This document shows positions 17,207 to 25,181 of a stretch of DNA of 30,526 nt, in pieces. A model generated the notes under the pieces. It saw only the letters and a list, made by a program, of their open reading frames with translations. It had not been told where the DNA came from and made no database searches. The translations under genes and the position numbers were made by a program. The stretch's first letter is position 1, and every line of letters begins with the position of its first letter. Source of the DNA: Deltaproteobacteria bacterium. Lineage in GTDB: Bacteria; Desulfobacterota; Syntrophia; Syntrophales; Smithellaceae. The stretch covers positions 1-30,526 of the forward strand of contig JAGVUJ010000249.1 of NCBI GenBank assembly GCA_019136325.1, read 5' to 3'.

Positions 17207-17689
17207 TTAGTATTCTACTGTAATTGTCACGGTATCGCTATAGGTTCCTTCCTCCGCGGCATTGGCATCAGCCACCGCAACACTAGCCGCATTGGCAGTA
17301 AGCAGCGTCGTGGGTGTTGCAGAACCGAAACCCGCACCGTTAAAGCTGCTCGTATAAGCCAGCGTATAGGGTATGTCAGCGCCCGTGCCTGTCAACGCAC
17401 CGGCCAGAGAGCCATCACTGTCTTCCGCACCACCCGCGCCTGCACTGGCAGCAGTTACAGTAAAAGCTTTGCTCTTCGAACATTGTACCGTAGTAGCGCT
17501 ACCGGTGGAAGAGACAGCGCTTGTTGTCGCCGGATCAATTGTAAGGGTTAAATTGTTTGCGGTAATCGCGTTACACTTACCTGTTACTGAAGCATTGATG
17601 TCAACACTGCCCGTTACATCTGCCCATGCTCCGCCAGCCATTACAACAACAAACGCCATTGCCGCTAAAACTGCCATTAATTTTTTCAT
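17207..17689 (-). CDS. Spore-coat-U domain major pilin
   Basis: A 160-residue secreted pilin with a 23-residue signal peptide ending GAWA. Mature part: first strand GSVDINASVTGKC, second cysteine in TVQCSKS, C-terminal strand GTYSDTVTITVEY, all hallmarks of the spore-coat-U/archaic pilin domain. It is alanine-, threonine- and serine-rich and has one disulfide pair only. First gene of the pilus cluster proper and with the best ribosome site (AAGGAGG), which fits a major shaft subunit. A candidate promoter is at 17711-17740; it may also be co-transcribed from the regulator gene 82 nt upstream. Confidence 0.88.
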   Translation of the reverse strand: MKKLMAVLAAMAFVVVMAGGAWADVTGSVDINASVTGKCNAITANNLTLTIDPATTSAVSSTGSATTVQCSKSKAFTVTAASAGAGGAEDSDGSLAGALTGTGADIPYTLAYTSSFNGAGFGSATPTTLLTANAASVAVADANAAEEGTYSDTVTITVEY

Positions 17690-17710
17690 AATTTCCTCCT
17701 TGTTTCTTTT

Positions 17711-17740
17711 AAGTTATTTTTTTATCCTTAAGCTTTTCAA
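17711..17740 (-). promoter_or_regulatory. Weak candidate promoter of the pilin operon
   Basis: Minus-strand TTGAAA (17740-17735), 18-nt spacer, TAACTT (17716-17711), about 22 nt before the major-pilin ATG. A TTGACA lies 25 nt further up (17765-17760) but lacks a matching -10. No GG-N10-GC sigma-54 promoter is seen. Confidence 0.3.
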
Positions 17741-17770
17741 CTTTTCTCCATCATTTTGTTGTCAAATCTT

Positions 17771-18193
17771 TCAGGAACCTATCGTCTCACAATATCTGCA
17801 AATACCTTTTAAGTTGATACTGACCGTGTCAACATGATGTCCTTCCACATCTTCTTTATTCTGCTGACCGGACATGGTTGTCCTGTTGTAATCTACGTCG
17901 TAAACGTTATCGCAAATGCGGCAATGAAAATGATCGTGATCGTCCAAATAGAGATCGAAGCGCATTTTATTCGGATCAATGTTGATTTCCTTGACCATTT
18001 TCGCCTCTACAAAACTTGCCAGTGTCTTATAAACCGTCGTCAGTGAAATGGCCGGGTATTCCTTGATTATTTCACTGTAAATTTTTTCAGCGGTGGGATG
18101 CACCCTGTTCTCCTTTAAATATTTTAAAATTGCCAGACGCTGCGGCGTCACTTTCAATCCCTTGCTCAAAATATCCGTTTGTAAAGAAACCAT
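17771..18193 (-). CDS. Fur-family transcriptional regulator, PerR-type
   Basis: A 140-residue Fur-family DNA-binding protein. The N-terminal winged helix (about 7-70, VTPQRLAILKYL, HPTAEKIYSEI, TTVYKTLASF) is followed by the metal-binding dimerisation domain. Structural zinc ligands: C91-x2-C94 and C132-x2-C135. The regulatory metal-site residues correspond to H32, D80, H86, H88 and D99; aspartates at 80 and 99 where Fur has glutamate suggest a PerR-type peroxide sensor rather than an iron Fur. A 13-bp palindrome just upstream (18214-18226) could be its own operator. It sits between the sigma-54 activator gene and the pilins, same strand, so it may regulate the pilus; its targets are not shown by the sequence. 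Confidence 0.82.
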   Translation of the reverse strand: MVSLQTDILSKGLKVTPQRLAILKYLKENRVHPTAEKIYSEIIKEYPAISLTTVYKTLASFVEAKMVKEINIDPNKMRFDLYLDDHDHFHCRICDNVYDVDYNRTTMSGQQNKEDVEGHHVDTVSINLKGICRYCETIGS

Positions 18194-18213
18194 TTTTCAA
18201 CCTGCTATTAAAA

Positions 18214-18226
18214 AACAATCATTGTT
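18214..18226. promoter_or_regulatory. Palindromic candidate operator upstream of the PerR-type gene
   Basis: AACAATCATTGTT is a perfect 6-1-6 palindrome, 20 nt before the regulator's start codon. Its AAT-N-ATT core matches the general Fur/PerR box pattern (7-1-7 with AATnATT core), so autoregulation is likely. Confidence 0.45.
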
Positions 18227-18393
18227 ACCTTGTAGCTATAGCAATAGATAGGCCAAGTTAATTTACGGGCTGAAATAATTTTTATGTTACTGATATTATT
18301 TAGTATTAATTAATGAAGTTCTCAGGCAGGAAAATATTATTACTTTTGAATATCGTGTTTCCACGTAATACGGTGGTTTTTATATAAACTTTT

Positions 18394-19992
18394 TCAGGAA
18401 AAGCCCTTTTGCAAACGAATACCGAGTTTCTGCATTCTTCCCCGCAGCGTATTGGGATGTAAGCCGAGAAGAACTGCAGCGCCTTTTGGACCATCTATTC
18501 TCCAATTGGTCTGTCCAAGAATTTTCAGGATATGAAGTTTTTCAACCTCGGCGAGACGGGTGATTAATTTTTCGTCCGATATAGCTGATCCGGAATCATC
18601 AAGTTTTTCAGCGAGTTGGAGACTCGTCCCACGCGTGATAATGACGGATCGTTCAATAACATGTTGCAATTCACGGACGTTACCCGGCCAGGGATACCTG
18701 ACCAATTCCGTCATGACGTTTTTCGGTATATTTTTGATTTCCTTCTGCATCTTCCGGTTGAACTGAGCGACAAAATGCCCCGCCAGAAGCGGAATGTCGC
18801 CGCTTCGTTCCCGAAGAGGAGGCATGGTAATGGGGAACACGTTCAGGCGATAGTAGAGATCCTGGCGAAATCTTCCTTTTGCAACTTCGTCTTTAAGATT
18901 TCTGCTGGTCAGGGCCAGAATACGAACATCTACCTTAATGGTTCTCGGAGAACCGAGCCGCTCAAATTCTCCCTCCTGTATAGCTCTGAGAAGCTTTGCC
19001 TGCAAATCCAGGGGAAGTTCCGTAAATTCATCAAGCACCAGCGTTCCCTTATCGGCCAACTCGAAACGGCCGATCTGCATTTCGGTGGAACCGGTATAGG
19101 CCCCCTTCTCTCTTCCAAATAACTCGCTTTCAATCAGGTTGGGGGTAAGGGCGGCGCAGTTGACGGTAACAATCCGTTTTTTATTCCTGCTGCTGAGTTC
19201 ATGGATGGCGCGGGCCAGAACGCCTTTTCCCGTTCCCGTTTCGCCGAGAATAAGCACCACGGAATCCGTCGGAGCGACCTGTTCCATTTTGGAATAAACA
19301 AGCCGCATGGGTGACGAGTTGCCGATAATTCCCTCATATTTAAATTCTTTTTTGGTATCTTCACGAAGCGGGAAATCGTCTTCATGAATCGGCTCTTCCG
19401 TGTGATGCATTTCCCGCAAAGACTGACGGTATTTTTCCTCGATTTTTTTGCGGTAAAAAGCGCCTGTCAGAATTTCTCCGATCAAATTCAGTCTGGAAAC
19501 CATTTCAGGGGAAAACTCTCTTTCCTCCTGAATCGTGGAAAAGGTCATACCGGCGATAGCCTTACCGGCGATATGGAATGGACTGACAATGAAAGACCTG
19601 CCTCCCAGCATCAACGAAGCATTTTTGTTTTTTCCCGAATTTTCGTAAAAATTTTCCGTCGGGCTGACAGACGAAGAACTTCCGTTCCATGTTTCCTTGG
19701 AAATCCAGGAGAAATCCTGATCGTCACCCCCGTAAATTTTCTGAAATCCCGGAGCAACATACTGGTGAATACACCGCAATTCCGTTTCGTCTTCCGATAT
19801 CTCCCAGAAGGTACAGCGATCTATATCCAGGCATTCAACAATCTGTTGCAGAGCCTGGGCGATGTTATTCTCAATTTCCGATGCAGATGCACCGGCGAAC
19901 TTGCTGGACAGTTCTAAGATCAGCTTATCGAGTTCCAGATACGGGTTCTTTTTTTTGTTTTTTAAATAAGAGTCCGAGTTTCTGTTATCCAT
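18394..19992 (-). CDS. Sigma-54-dependent activator with GAF sensor
   Basis: A 532-residue enhancer-binding protein. A GAF-type sensory domain occupies about 20-180 (DIDRCTFWEI, GKAIAGMTFST), a linker 181-220, then the AAA+ domain: Walker A GETGTGKG (250-257), GAYTGS loop (297-302), Walker B VLDEF (319-323), arginine fingers in RFRQDLYYRL (374-383). The C-terminal Fis-like helix-turn-helix (about 495-530, GAAVLLGLHPNTLRGRM) binds enhancer DNA. The loop that contacts sigma-54 is normally GAFTGA; here both F and last A differ. The start has no strong ribosome site. The gene follows the MshEN-pilin fusion by 120 nt and precedes the PerR-type gene by 200 nt. No receiver domain, so it is not a two-component partner. 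Confidence 0.92.
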   Translation of the reverse strand: MDNRNSDSYLKNKKKNPYLELDKLILELSSKFAGASASEIENNIAQALQQIVECLDIDRCTFWEISEDETELRCIHQYVAPGFQKIYGGDDQDFSWISKETWNGSSSSVSPTENFYENSGKNKNASLMLGGRSFIVSPFHIAGKAIAGMTFSTIQEEREFSPEMVSRLNLIGEILTGAFYRKKIEEKYRQSLREMHHTEEPIHEDDFPLREDTKKEFKYEGIIGNSSPMRLVYSKMEQVAPTDSVVLILGETGTGKGVLARAIHELSSRNKKRIVTVNCAALTPNLIESELFGREKGAYTGSTEMQIGRFELADKGTLVLDEFTELPLDLQAKLLRAIQEGEFERLGSPRTIKVDVRILALTSRNLKDEVAKGRFRQDLYYRLNVFPITMPPLRERSGDIPLLAGHFVAQFNRKMQKEIKNIPKNVMTELVRYPWPGNVRELQHVIERSVIITRGTSLQLAEKLDDSGSAISDEKLITRLAEVEKLHILKILGQTNWRIDGPKGAAVLLGLHPNTLRGRMQKLGIRLQKGFS

Positions 19993-20052
19993 ATCAACAA
20001 AAGCAAACGATCCATAGGATGAGGATATCTATCACTTTTTCTTCTTTACTTC

Positions 20053-20084
20053 AATGAAACGTTCCAGGAGTAAAAATGAAACGT
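20053..20084. repeat. Direct repeat AATGAAACGT x2, 22-nt period
   Basis: Exact 10-nt copies at 20053-20062 and 20075-20084, about two helical turns apart, in the 119-nt gap upstream of the sigma-54 activator gene. Such spacing fits side-by-side binding of a regulator dimer. Outside this the gap holds no gene and no terminator hairpin. Confidence 0.45.
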
Positions 20085-20111
20085 GAAACAGAAAATCACG
20101 AGTTCAGACAT

Positions 20112-21236
20112 TTATTCGACGGGACTGACCGAAAGGGCCAGAGGCCAGGCATAAGTTCCGGCCTGCGAGTCTTTGTCGAAAACAAAACGATAGCTGAAGG
20201 CAATAATGTTCGTGCCAATGAGTTGATGGGTGATAATCCCCCCGTTCGGCCCCAGAGCCACCTCTCTGCCGAGACCGCTGATCAGGGCTTCTTTAAACGG
20301 CAGTCCGCGAGCTTCAAACATTAAATACACTCCCGCTCTTGAATTATTTCTGATTTCAACAAGGGAGCCGGCATTGATGTCCAGATAGCCCCTCTTGATG
20401 TCGGCATCGGTGACGATGATTTCAGTCGGTTGCCTGAGGAGATGCATGCTTGCCCTGGCCAGCACCGTCGCGGTCACTTGTATTTTTGTGCTCATCGCAA
20501 CCGTATCCGCCCGGGCCGTCTGGGAAGCCATGGCTTCCTCGATGGGAGCCAGGGACAAAGCGGCCACGAGCGCCGCCCCTACCAGTTGTTTCTGTATTTT
20601 CAAGCCATGTTCGATATGATGCGGCTTGCAATAACCCGCATCCACAAGCACTTCACCCAGTTTTTTATCGCTTCCCTTCTGGCGCTCCAGTGCATCATAA
20701 AGATGATCATGAGTGATGTACCCGGCAGAGATAAGCAGCTCTCCCAGCGCCAGGCAGGAGGGTATATTGCTCTTTCCCTGTCTTGACTGAAAGCATAAAG
20801 CGACATTGATTTCACGCTGATGGAGGAAACCGAGACGAACCAGGACTTCTCCCAGTTTCTCGCCGGTTTTCTTCTGCTCTTCGAGAGCGGCATCCAGTTG
20901 TTCCTGGGTAATGCGACACGCAGCCAGAAGCATTTCTCCCAGCATCATGCGGGTTCCGGCAGCCGCCCGGATGGCTTCTTCGACTGAAGCAAAATCACGC
21001 TGAACCATCAAAACAGCGTCCCGCTCGTTCCGATTCAAAACGCCGATTTCCACCAGTGTCTCTCCCAGAAGCTTTCCCGTCTGTCTTTGTCTGTCAAGAG
21101 CTTCATCCAGGTTTTCCGGTTCAATGAATCTGCCGTCAACAAGAATGCGGCCCAGCGGGCGTTTCACAGGCAGCGCATAACGAATGGCAGATTTCGTTTC
21201 TCTTTCTTGATCTTTCTTTGTAATTTTCTGAGCCAT
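20112..21236 (-). CDS. Three-repeat MshEN protein fused to a secreted pilin-like domain
   Basis: A 374-residue protein of unusual make-up. Residues 27-215 hold three MshEN domains, each made of two 24-residue LGxxL...LxxAL..Q motifs with a 5-residue spacer: 27-50/56-79, 98-121/127-150, 163-186/192-215. These are c-di-GMP-binding modules of secretion and pilus ATPases, but no ATPase follows. The leading Arg of the motif is replaced (P, L, M, K, A, K), so binding may be lost. A signal-peptide-like segment follows (K216-A237: QLVGAALVAALSLAP ... AMA). Then a beta-rich domain (250-374) begins IQVTATVLARA and ends AGTYAWPLALSV, the first and last strand pattern of archaic pilins. GAGG is 8 nt before the ATG; a consensus-like promoter is upstream. 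Confidence 0.75.
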   Translation of the reverse strand: MAQKITKKDQERETKSAIRYALPVKRPLGRILVDGRFIEPENLDEALDRQRQTGKLLGETLVEIGVLNRNERDAVLMVQRDFASVEEAIRAAAGTRMMLGEMLLAACRITQEQLDAALEEQKKTGEKLGEVLVRLGFLHQREINVALCFQSRQGKSNIPSCLALGELLISAGYITHDHLYDALERQKGSDKKLGEVLVDAGYCKPHHIEHGLKIQKQLVGAALVAALSLAPIEEAMASQTARADTVAMSTKIQVTATVLARASMHLLRQPTEIIVTDADIKRGYLDINAGSLVEIRNNSRAGVYLMFEARGLPFKEALISGLGREVALGPNGGIITHQLIGTNIIAFSYRFVFDKDSQAGTYAWPLALSVSPVE

Positions 21237-21600
21237 CGGTTTGTCCTCTCGGCGGGAGGAATAAAGGTTGCGTTGCTTATATTGACTAAAAACGAAAGGG
21301 TTTTATCAAACAATCTTTTTTCTTCAGTTATATGATAACGCTTCGTTTTCCTATTGTCAAGAAATTGAATGGGACATGAAACCAGAGCGGAACTTCATCG
21401 GAGATGAAGCACCTGTTGTCATATAACCATTGGACTCATTTGATGAAAATTCTGAATGACACAAGAGACAGAACACCCGACAGTCATGATTTTTCAGCGG
21501 GACATCAGGAAATTGAAAGCAAACCCTTACGTAGCCCGCACCATTCGCAGTCCCGGTAAACATCAGAATCGTTAAGATGTTTTACGGTTGATTATCGGCA
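21237..21600. other. Intergenic region upstream of the MshEN-pilin fusion gene
   Basis: Contains the promoter at 21332-21360. Beyond it a 7-bp hairpin CTTCATC-GGA-GATGAAG (21393-21409) and a longer inverted repeat AAACATC/GATGTTT (about 21564-21590) just after the barrel gene's stop were seen; neither is followed by a T run. A 68-codon minus frame (21563-21357) has no recognisable features. I see no gene. Confidence 0.4.
21332..21360 (-). promoter_or_regulatory. Sigma-70-like promoter of the MshEN-pilin fusion gene
   Basis: Minus-strand TTGACA (21360-21355), 17-nt spacer, TATCAT (21337-21332). Predicted start near 21325, leader about 88 nt. Confidence 0.65.
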
Positions 21601-23082
21601 TTACAGCGTGTATTTGAAACCAAACATTAATTGATAATCAATAAAAGTGCCGAATTCCGAATCTTCCTTTCCTGAATTCAAAACGCCCGAAGAAAATAAT
21701 TCAAGATGATTGCCGAGCGAATACGACAGTAATCCCAGAAGCTGAGCCGAACCGTCATCAATATTTTGTGTCCAGCGGAGTGTCGTGTCCATTTTATTGA
21801 AGATGTTGTTCTTATAATACTGCAGCATGGTATAATTTTTCCGCAAGAACCTTAATCCGGTATTGCCGGTCTGGTACAGCGTAAACTGCCCCAATAATCC
21901 CGGGAAAGCTCCCATATCGACGTAGGCGTACGCCGCTCTGCCGCGGAGTGAATAGTAGAGATCAGCCTCGTCTTCATCATAACCCGGTGCGTTATACATA
22001 TACTCGAGTGTGAGTGTGCCGATTTTTTCAAAGGTGTAGGCTCCTCCCACCAGAATAATCGGATAAATGTCAGAATCATCTTCATGCGTTTTGACCATAT
22101 AGGCCGATCGTAGCGATGTATAACGGTCCAAAATAGGTCGCAGCTCGGAATTCGGCGACAGGATGGATTCCCAAAATGACTGTCCAAGAGACTTTCGCTT
22201 CAGGCTGGGATATAATGCATCGCTCCCTTGCCGCATGCTGCCCTCACTGTATAAAAGCAGGGCGTCGGAAACGGTCCAGCCGCCGAAATATCCCAGGGTG
22301 TTATCGTCGTCTTTTCGCGACAGAATCAAAGATGCGTAATTTTGGCTGCCGGTAAAATCCACCTTCAGAGCGTACGTTTCCTTGAAAGGATCGGTGCTGA
22401 TCAATGTGTTGCGGCCCTCATCCGTATTCACAATGAAAGACGTCGTCCAAAGCATGTGTGGAATATAAACCACCCGGGCAAAATCCATCCCGGCAACTTC
22501 CATATAAGGATTGCTGCGTCCGTTATCGAAGAAAAATGGATTTGACGGAGAATAAAGGAAAGAAGGACCCCATTGCAAATTCTCTCTTCCATAAGACAAG
22601 AATATTCTATCCAGGGCTTTAACTCTTACCAGCCACTCATTCACATACCATTCATCGTTCCAGTCGTCTTCACCTTCCCGCTTGCCTTCATCCCAGTAAC
22701 GATAATCGAACATTGCCCGCGGCTTAAATGCAAGGTCCAGATGCTTGGTATTGAAACGGAAATCGGGTCTGACTTCGAAATTGCCGACATAATTGGGAAG
22801 CCCAACCGGATCATTGTTCGGGTTCTGGGTTGATTTGGCCGGATCCTGAACAACGCCGTACGTGAAAATTCTTAAATCTCCTGAAAAAGCCCCCTTAAAT
22901 TGCTTGATATAGGGCCGGTCGGCATATTCGGCATCGGCTGACTTGTAGTGCTCGATATTGGACTGAAGGAAAGAAGCAAAAGGATCAGCAGCTGCAATGG
23001 CCAGCGACGGCAGCCAGGAACAAAAAAGAATCAAAAGGATAACGCTGATGCCTTTCATTATTTTATGATACTTCTTTTTCAT
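21601..23082 (-). CDS. Outer-membrane beta-barrel protein of the export operon
   Basis: A 493-residue secreted protein. Signal peptide 1-31 (ISVILLILFCSWLPSLAIAA). The rest is rich in alternating aromatic strands (DLRIFTYGVV, FEVRPDFRF, LAFKPRAMFDYRYW, RIFLSYGRENLQWGP, TLEYMYNAPGY, QLMFGFKYTL), as in outer-membrane barrels; about 20 strands can be drawn. I do not recognise a named family; the segments GRENLQWG and NPFFFDNGRSNPYM look conserved-like. It follows the LolA-like gene by 10 nt with AGAGGT overlapping its stop, so it is the last gene of the LolD-FtsX operon, and is the likely outer-membrane outlet or acceptor. A DUF1302-like porin is an alternative reading. Confidence 0.78.
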   Translation of the reverse strand: MKKKYHKIMKGISVILLILFCSWLPSLAIAAADPFASFLQSNIEHYKSADAEYADRPYIKQFKGAFSGDLRIFTYGVVQDPAKSTQNPNNDPVGLPNYVGNFEVRPDFRFNTKHLDLAFKPRAMFDYRYWDEGKREGEDDWNDEWYVNEWLVRVKALDRIFLSYGRENLQWGPSFLYSPSNPFFFDNGRSNPYMEVAGMDFARVVYIPHMLWTTSFIVNTDEGRNTLISTDPFKETYALKVDFTGSQNYASLILSRKDDDNTLGYFGGWTVSDALLLYSEGSMRQGSDALYPSLKRKSLGQSFWESILSPNSELRPILDRYTSLRSAYMVKTHEDDSDIYPIILVGGAYTFEKIGTLTLEYMYNAPGYDEDEADLYYSLRGRAAYAYVDMGAFPGLLGQFTLYQTGNTGLRFLRKNYTMLQYYKNNIFNKMDTTLRWTQNIDDGSAQLLGLLSYSLGNHLELFSSGVLNSGKEDSEFGTFIDYQLMFGFKYTL

Positions 23083-23092
23083 ATAATAACCT

Positions 23093-23860
23093 CTACTTTG
23101 TCAGTAAGTTTAAATTAAAAGTTGCATCGGGAACTTTCTTCATGACCGGTCTGCTGTAATTAATCACCGTCACATCGTCTTTCATGATGGCATTGGTAAT
23201 CGTCATCCTGGAGATGAATTCCTGGGGCTTATCGTTTAAATTGATCCTGTTCTTGTATTCGAATGTCGCCATCTTAAACATTTTGCCGGAAATCGTGTAG
23301 AATTCGGCCTTCACGCCCACCACCCGTTTTTTGGATATCCAGTATTTGATCCGGTCATACGTCGCTCTCTTGTCCACCGCCTGTAAATTCAGGACAACAC
23401 AATCTTCATTTTCGTATTGACCGTCTTCCGAACTGACAATTTTATAATCGCCGGAATAGTTGGTGGCCGCGATGTCGCCGTTGGATGCGTCACCCATCAG
23501 TTTCTGCCGGGGGGAAATGGGAACCGGCTTTGAAAGACCGGGCTTCGCGAACCACATATTGCGATCCTGCATCAGCAATTTCTGCCCCTTCAGATTGCCG
23601 GGAGCCAGCGTATCAATCAGAGAATTATATCCGCTGGCGCTTTCACCCTTGGCAATGACCAGCAATGTTCTATCCTGAACACGTCCTTTCTCCACGGAGT
23701 GCATTCTGATTTCCCATTGAATGCCGTCTTCATTCCCCCGGGCTTTATCGGCTTTTTCCAGCATTTCCTGGTTGGTTATCGCCTGCGCCGACGAAACACA
23801 AAAAAACAAAACGAATACCCATATGAAAAAAACTTTTTTCGTTAAAATTTGAATCATCAT
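23093..23860 (-). CDS. Outer-membrane lipoprotein-sorting (LolA-like) periplasmic protein
   Basis: A 255-residue secreted protein. Signal peptide to about 28 (VFVLFFCVSSAQA). The mature part fits the LolA-like lipoprotein-sorting family: MLEKADKARGNEDG, ALVKGE-like VIAKGES, NLKGQKLLMQDRNMWFAKPGLSKPVPISPRQKLMGDASNGD split over 88-128, DRIKYWISKKR and ATFEYKNR. These proteins carry acylated cargo across the periplasm. Two tandem ATGs at 23860/23857 follow GGAGAG. It lies between the permease genes (18-nt gap) and the barrel (10-nt gap), so cargo would go from the ABC complex to it and then to the outer membrane. Confidence 0.85.
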   Translation of the reverse strand: MMIQILTKKVFFIWVFVLFFCVSSAQAITNQEMLEKADKARGNEDGIQWEIRMHSVEKGRVQDRTLLVIAKGESASGYNSLIDTLAPGNLKGQKLLMQDRNMWFAKPGLSKPVPISPRQKLMGDASNGDIAATNYSGDYKIVSSEDGQYENEDCVVLNLQAVDKRATYDRIKYWISKKRVVGVKAEFYTISGKMFKMATFEYKNRINLNDKPQEFISRMTITNAIMKDDVTVINYSRPVMKKVPDATFNLNLLTK

Positions 23861-23878
23861 TTTCTCTCCATAAATATT

Positions 23879-25117
23879 TTAAACATGTCCCAGCGCATCC
23901 ACAATATTTTTCCTGGCTGCACCTCTTGCCGGAATGATCGCCGCCACCATGGACAATATCACAAAACAGACAATTAATAAAAGCAGCATCCAGGGCACCA
24001 TATCAATCCACATTTCTACGGGTTCGGAAAATCCCGGCGGTATATAGCGGGGCGGATAAAGCCTGATGATGGCCCACACGACCGAATGCAGAATAATACC
24101 CGCGATACTGCCCAAAAATCCGAGGATGGCTCCCTCGATGGCAAAAAGAGTGGACACCCCTTTGAATTTTAATCCCAGAGCGCGCAGGGTTCCGATTTCT
24201 TTGGTTCTTTCCAGAATAGCCATTCCCATCGTATTAATGGTCGTCATTATCACTATTACCAGAACAATGGAAGCAATAAAAACAAATATCATATCCAGAT
24301 AGGATTTCATTTTCAAATATCCCAGGGAGAGCTCCTTCCATGTTCTTATTTCACAATCAATGCCGGCGGCCTTCAGCTTCTTGAGCAGAAGATCACGCAT
24401 CATTTCGGTGTCTTCCCATTCCTTCAGCAGGACCACCACTCTTTCCGCAGACTGCGTATCAAGAAGAGACTGGGCAAATTTATAATTAAAGCGCATAAAT
24501 TTGTCATTGGAAAAATCATTGCCGGTATCATAAACACCCAGAATCTCCATGTCCAGTGCGTTTATCTGGCCGACTAACGTTTGCGCCATAACAATGCCGT
24601 TACTGCCCGCTTTCATATTAAGGTAGTTGGCCAGATCCTTTGCCATTTCCACGCCATAAACCGTCTCATCATTTATCTTTTGTCCTTGACGCGGGCGAAA
24701 CACTTTCCAATCCCCTTTAATAACCACTTCATCCTTGGGTATAATGCCTTGAGCGATGAAAACGGTGGATGTGCTTCCGTTGGATACCGTACCGACAACC
24801 TGAATCTGCGGTGTGGACAAAACGACTTTCTTTTCTTCCCCGACAAGCTTTATTATTTTCTCGGTTTCTTCCTGCGTGAACATGTATTTTTCCGGTTCAA
24901 GCTTGCCTTTGGTATGCCAGCCGGCCTTGTTGATCCTCAAATGCCCCAATCCCTCGCCGCGAATAGCGATTACCCGGAGCCCGTTATAGGCGTTATGAAT
25001 ATAGCCGTGATAAAGACCAATCGCGGCAAATCCGACCCCGATAGCCACCATGGTCACAAAAGAGCGGCGCTTATTTCTCAAAATATTCCTAAATGCCAGT
25101 TTCATCCAGTTCATCAT
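23879..25117 (-). CDS. FtsX/LolC-type ABC permease (second copy)
   Basis: A 412-residue MacB/LolCDE-type permease with four membrane segments: one after the KLAFRNILRNKRRS head (about 18-36), and three at the C-terminus (about 275-300, 330-350, 375-400). The periplasmic domain (about 40-270) lies between the first and second segments. FtsX signature: ILERTKEIGTLRALG. It is a paralogue of the permease just upstream, sharing the N-terminal head, NDFSNDKFMRFN and LLDTQSAERVVV; the pair should form the LolC/LolE-like heterodimer on the LolD-type ATPase. Start ATG 25117 with GGAG 11 nt away (a second ATG follows at 25114). Confidence 0.88.
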   Translation of the reverse strand: MMNWMKLAFRNILRNKRRSFVTMVAIGVGFAAIGLYHGYIHNAYNGLRVIAIRGEGLGHLRINKAGWHTKGKLEPEKYMFTQEETEKIIKLVGEEKKVVLSTPQIQVVGTVSNGSTSTVFIAQGIIPKDEVVIKGDWKVFRPRQGQKINDETVYGVEMAKDLANYLNMKAGSNGIVMAQTLVGQINALDMEILGVYDTGNDFSNDKFMRFNYKFAQSLLDTQSAERVVVLLKEWEDTEMMRDLLLKKLKAAGIDCEIRTWKELSLGYLKMKSYLDMIFVFIASIVLVIVIMTTINTMGMAILERTKEIGTLRALGLKFKGVSTLFAIEGAILGFLGSIAGIILHSVVWAIIRLYPPRYIPPGFSEPVEMWIDMVPWMLLLLIVCFVILSMVAAIIPARGAARKNIVDALGHV

Positions 25118-25181
25118 AAATTACGTTACTCCGTCAGTCTTTCAGAAATTTTCAGTCTGCCATTGTCCTTTAAAAAATTTT

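Noticed and set aside
18358..18385. CCAC...GTGG hairpin followed by T's on the plus strand
   Set aside because: Only 4 bp of stem, and no plus-strand gene leads into it.
20112..21236. Type II secretion/type IV pilus ATPase (GspE/MshE)
   Set aside because: Only the N-terminal MshEN domains are present; there is no Walker A, Walker B or Asp/His box.
21357..21563. 68-codon minus open frame in the intergenic region
   Set aside because: No ribosome site or known motifs, and it contains the -35 box of the next gene.
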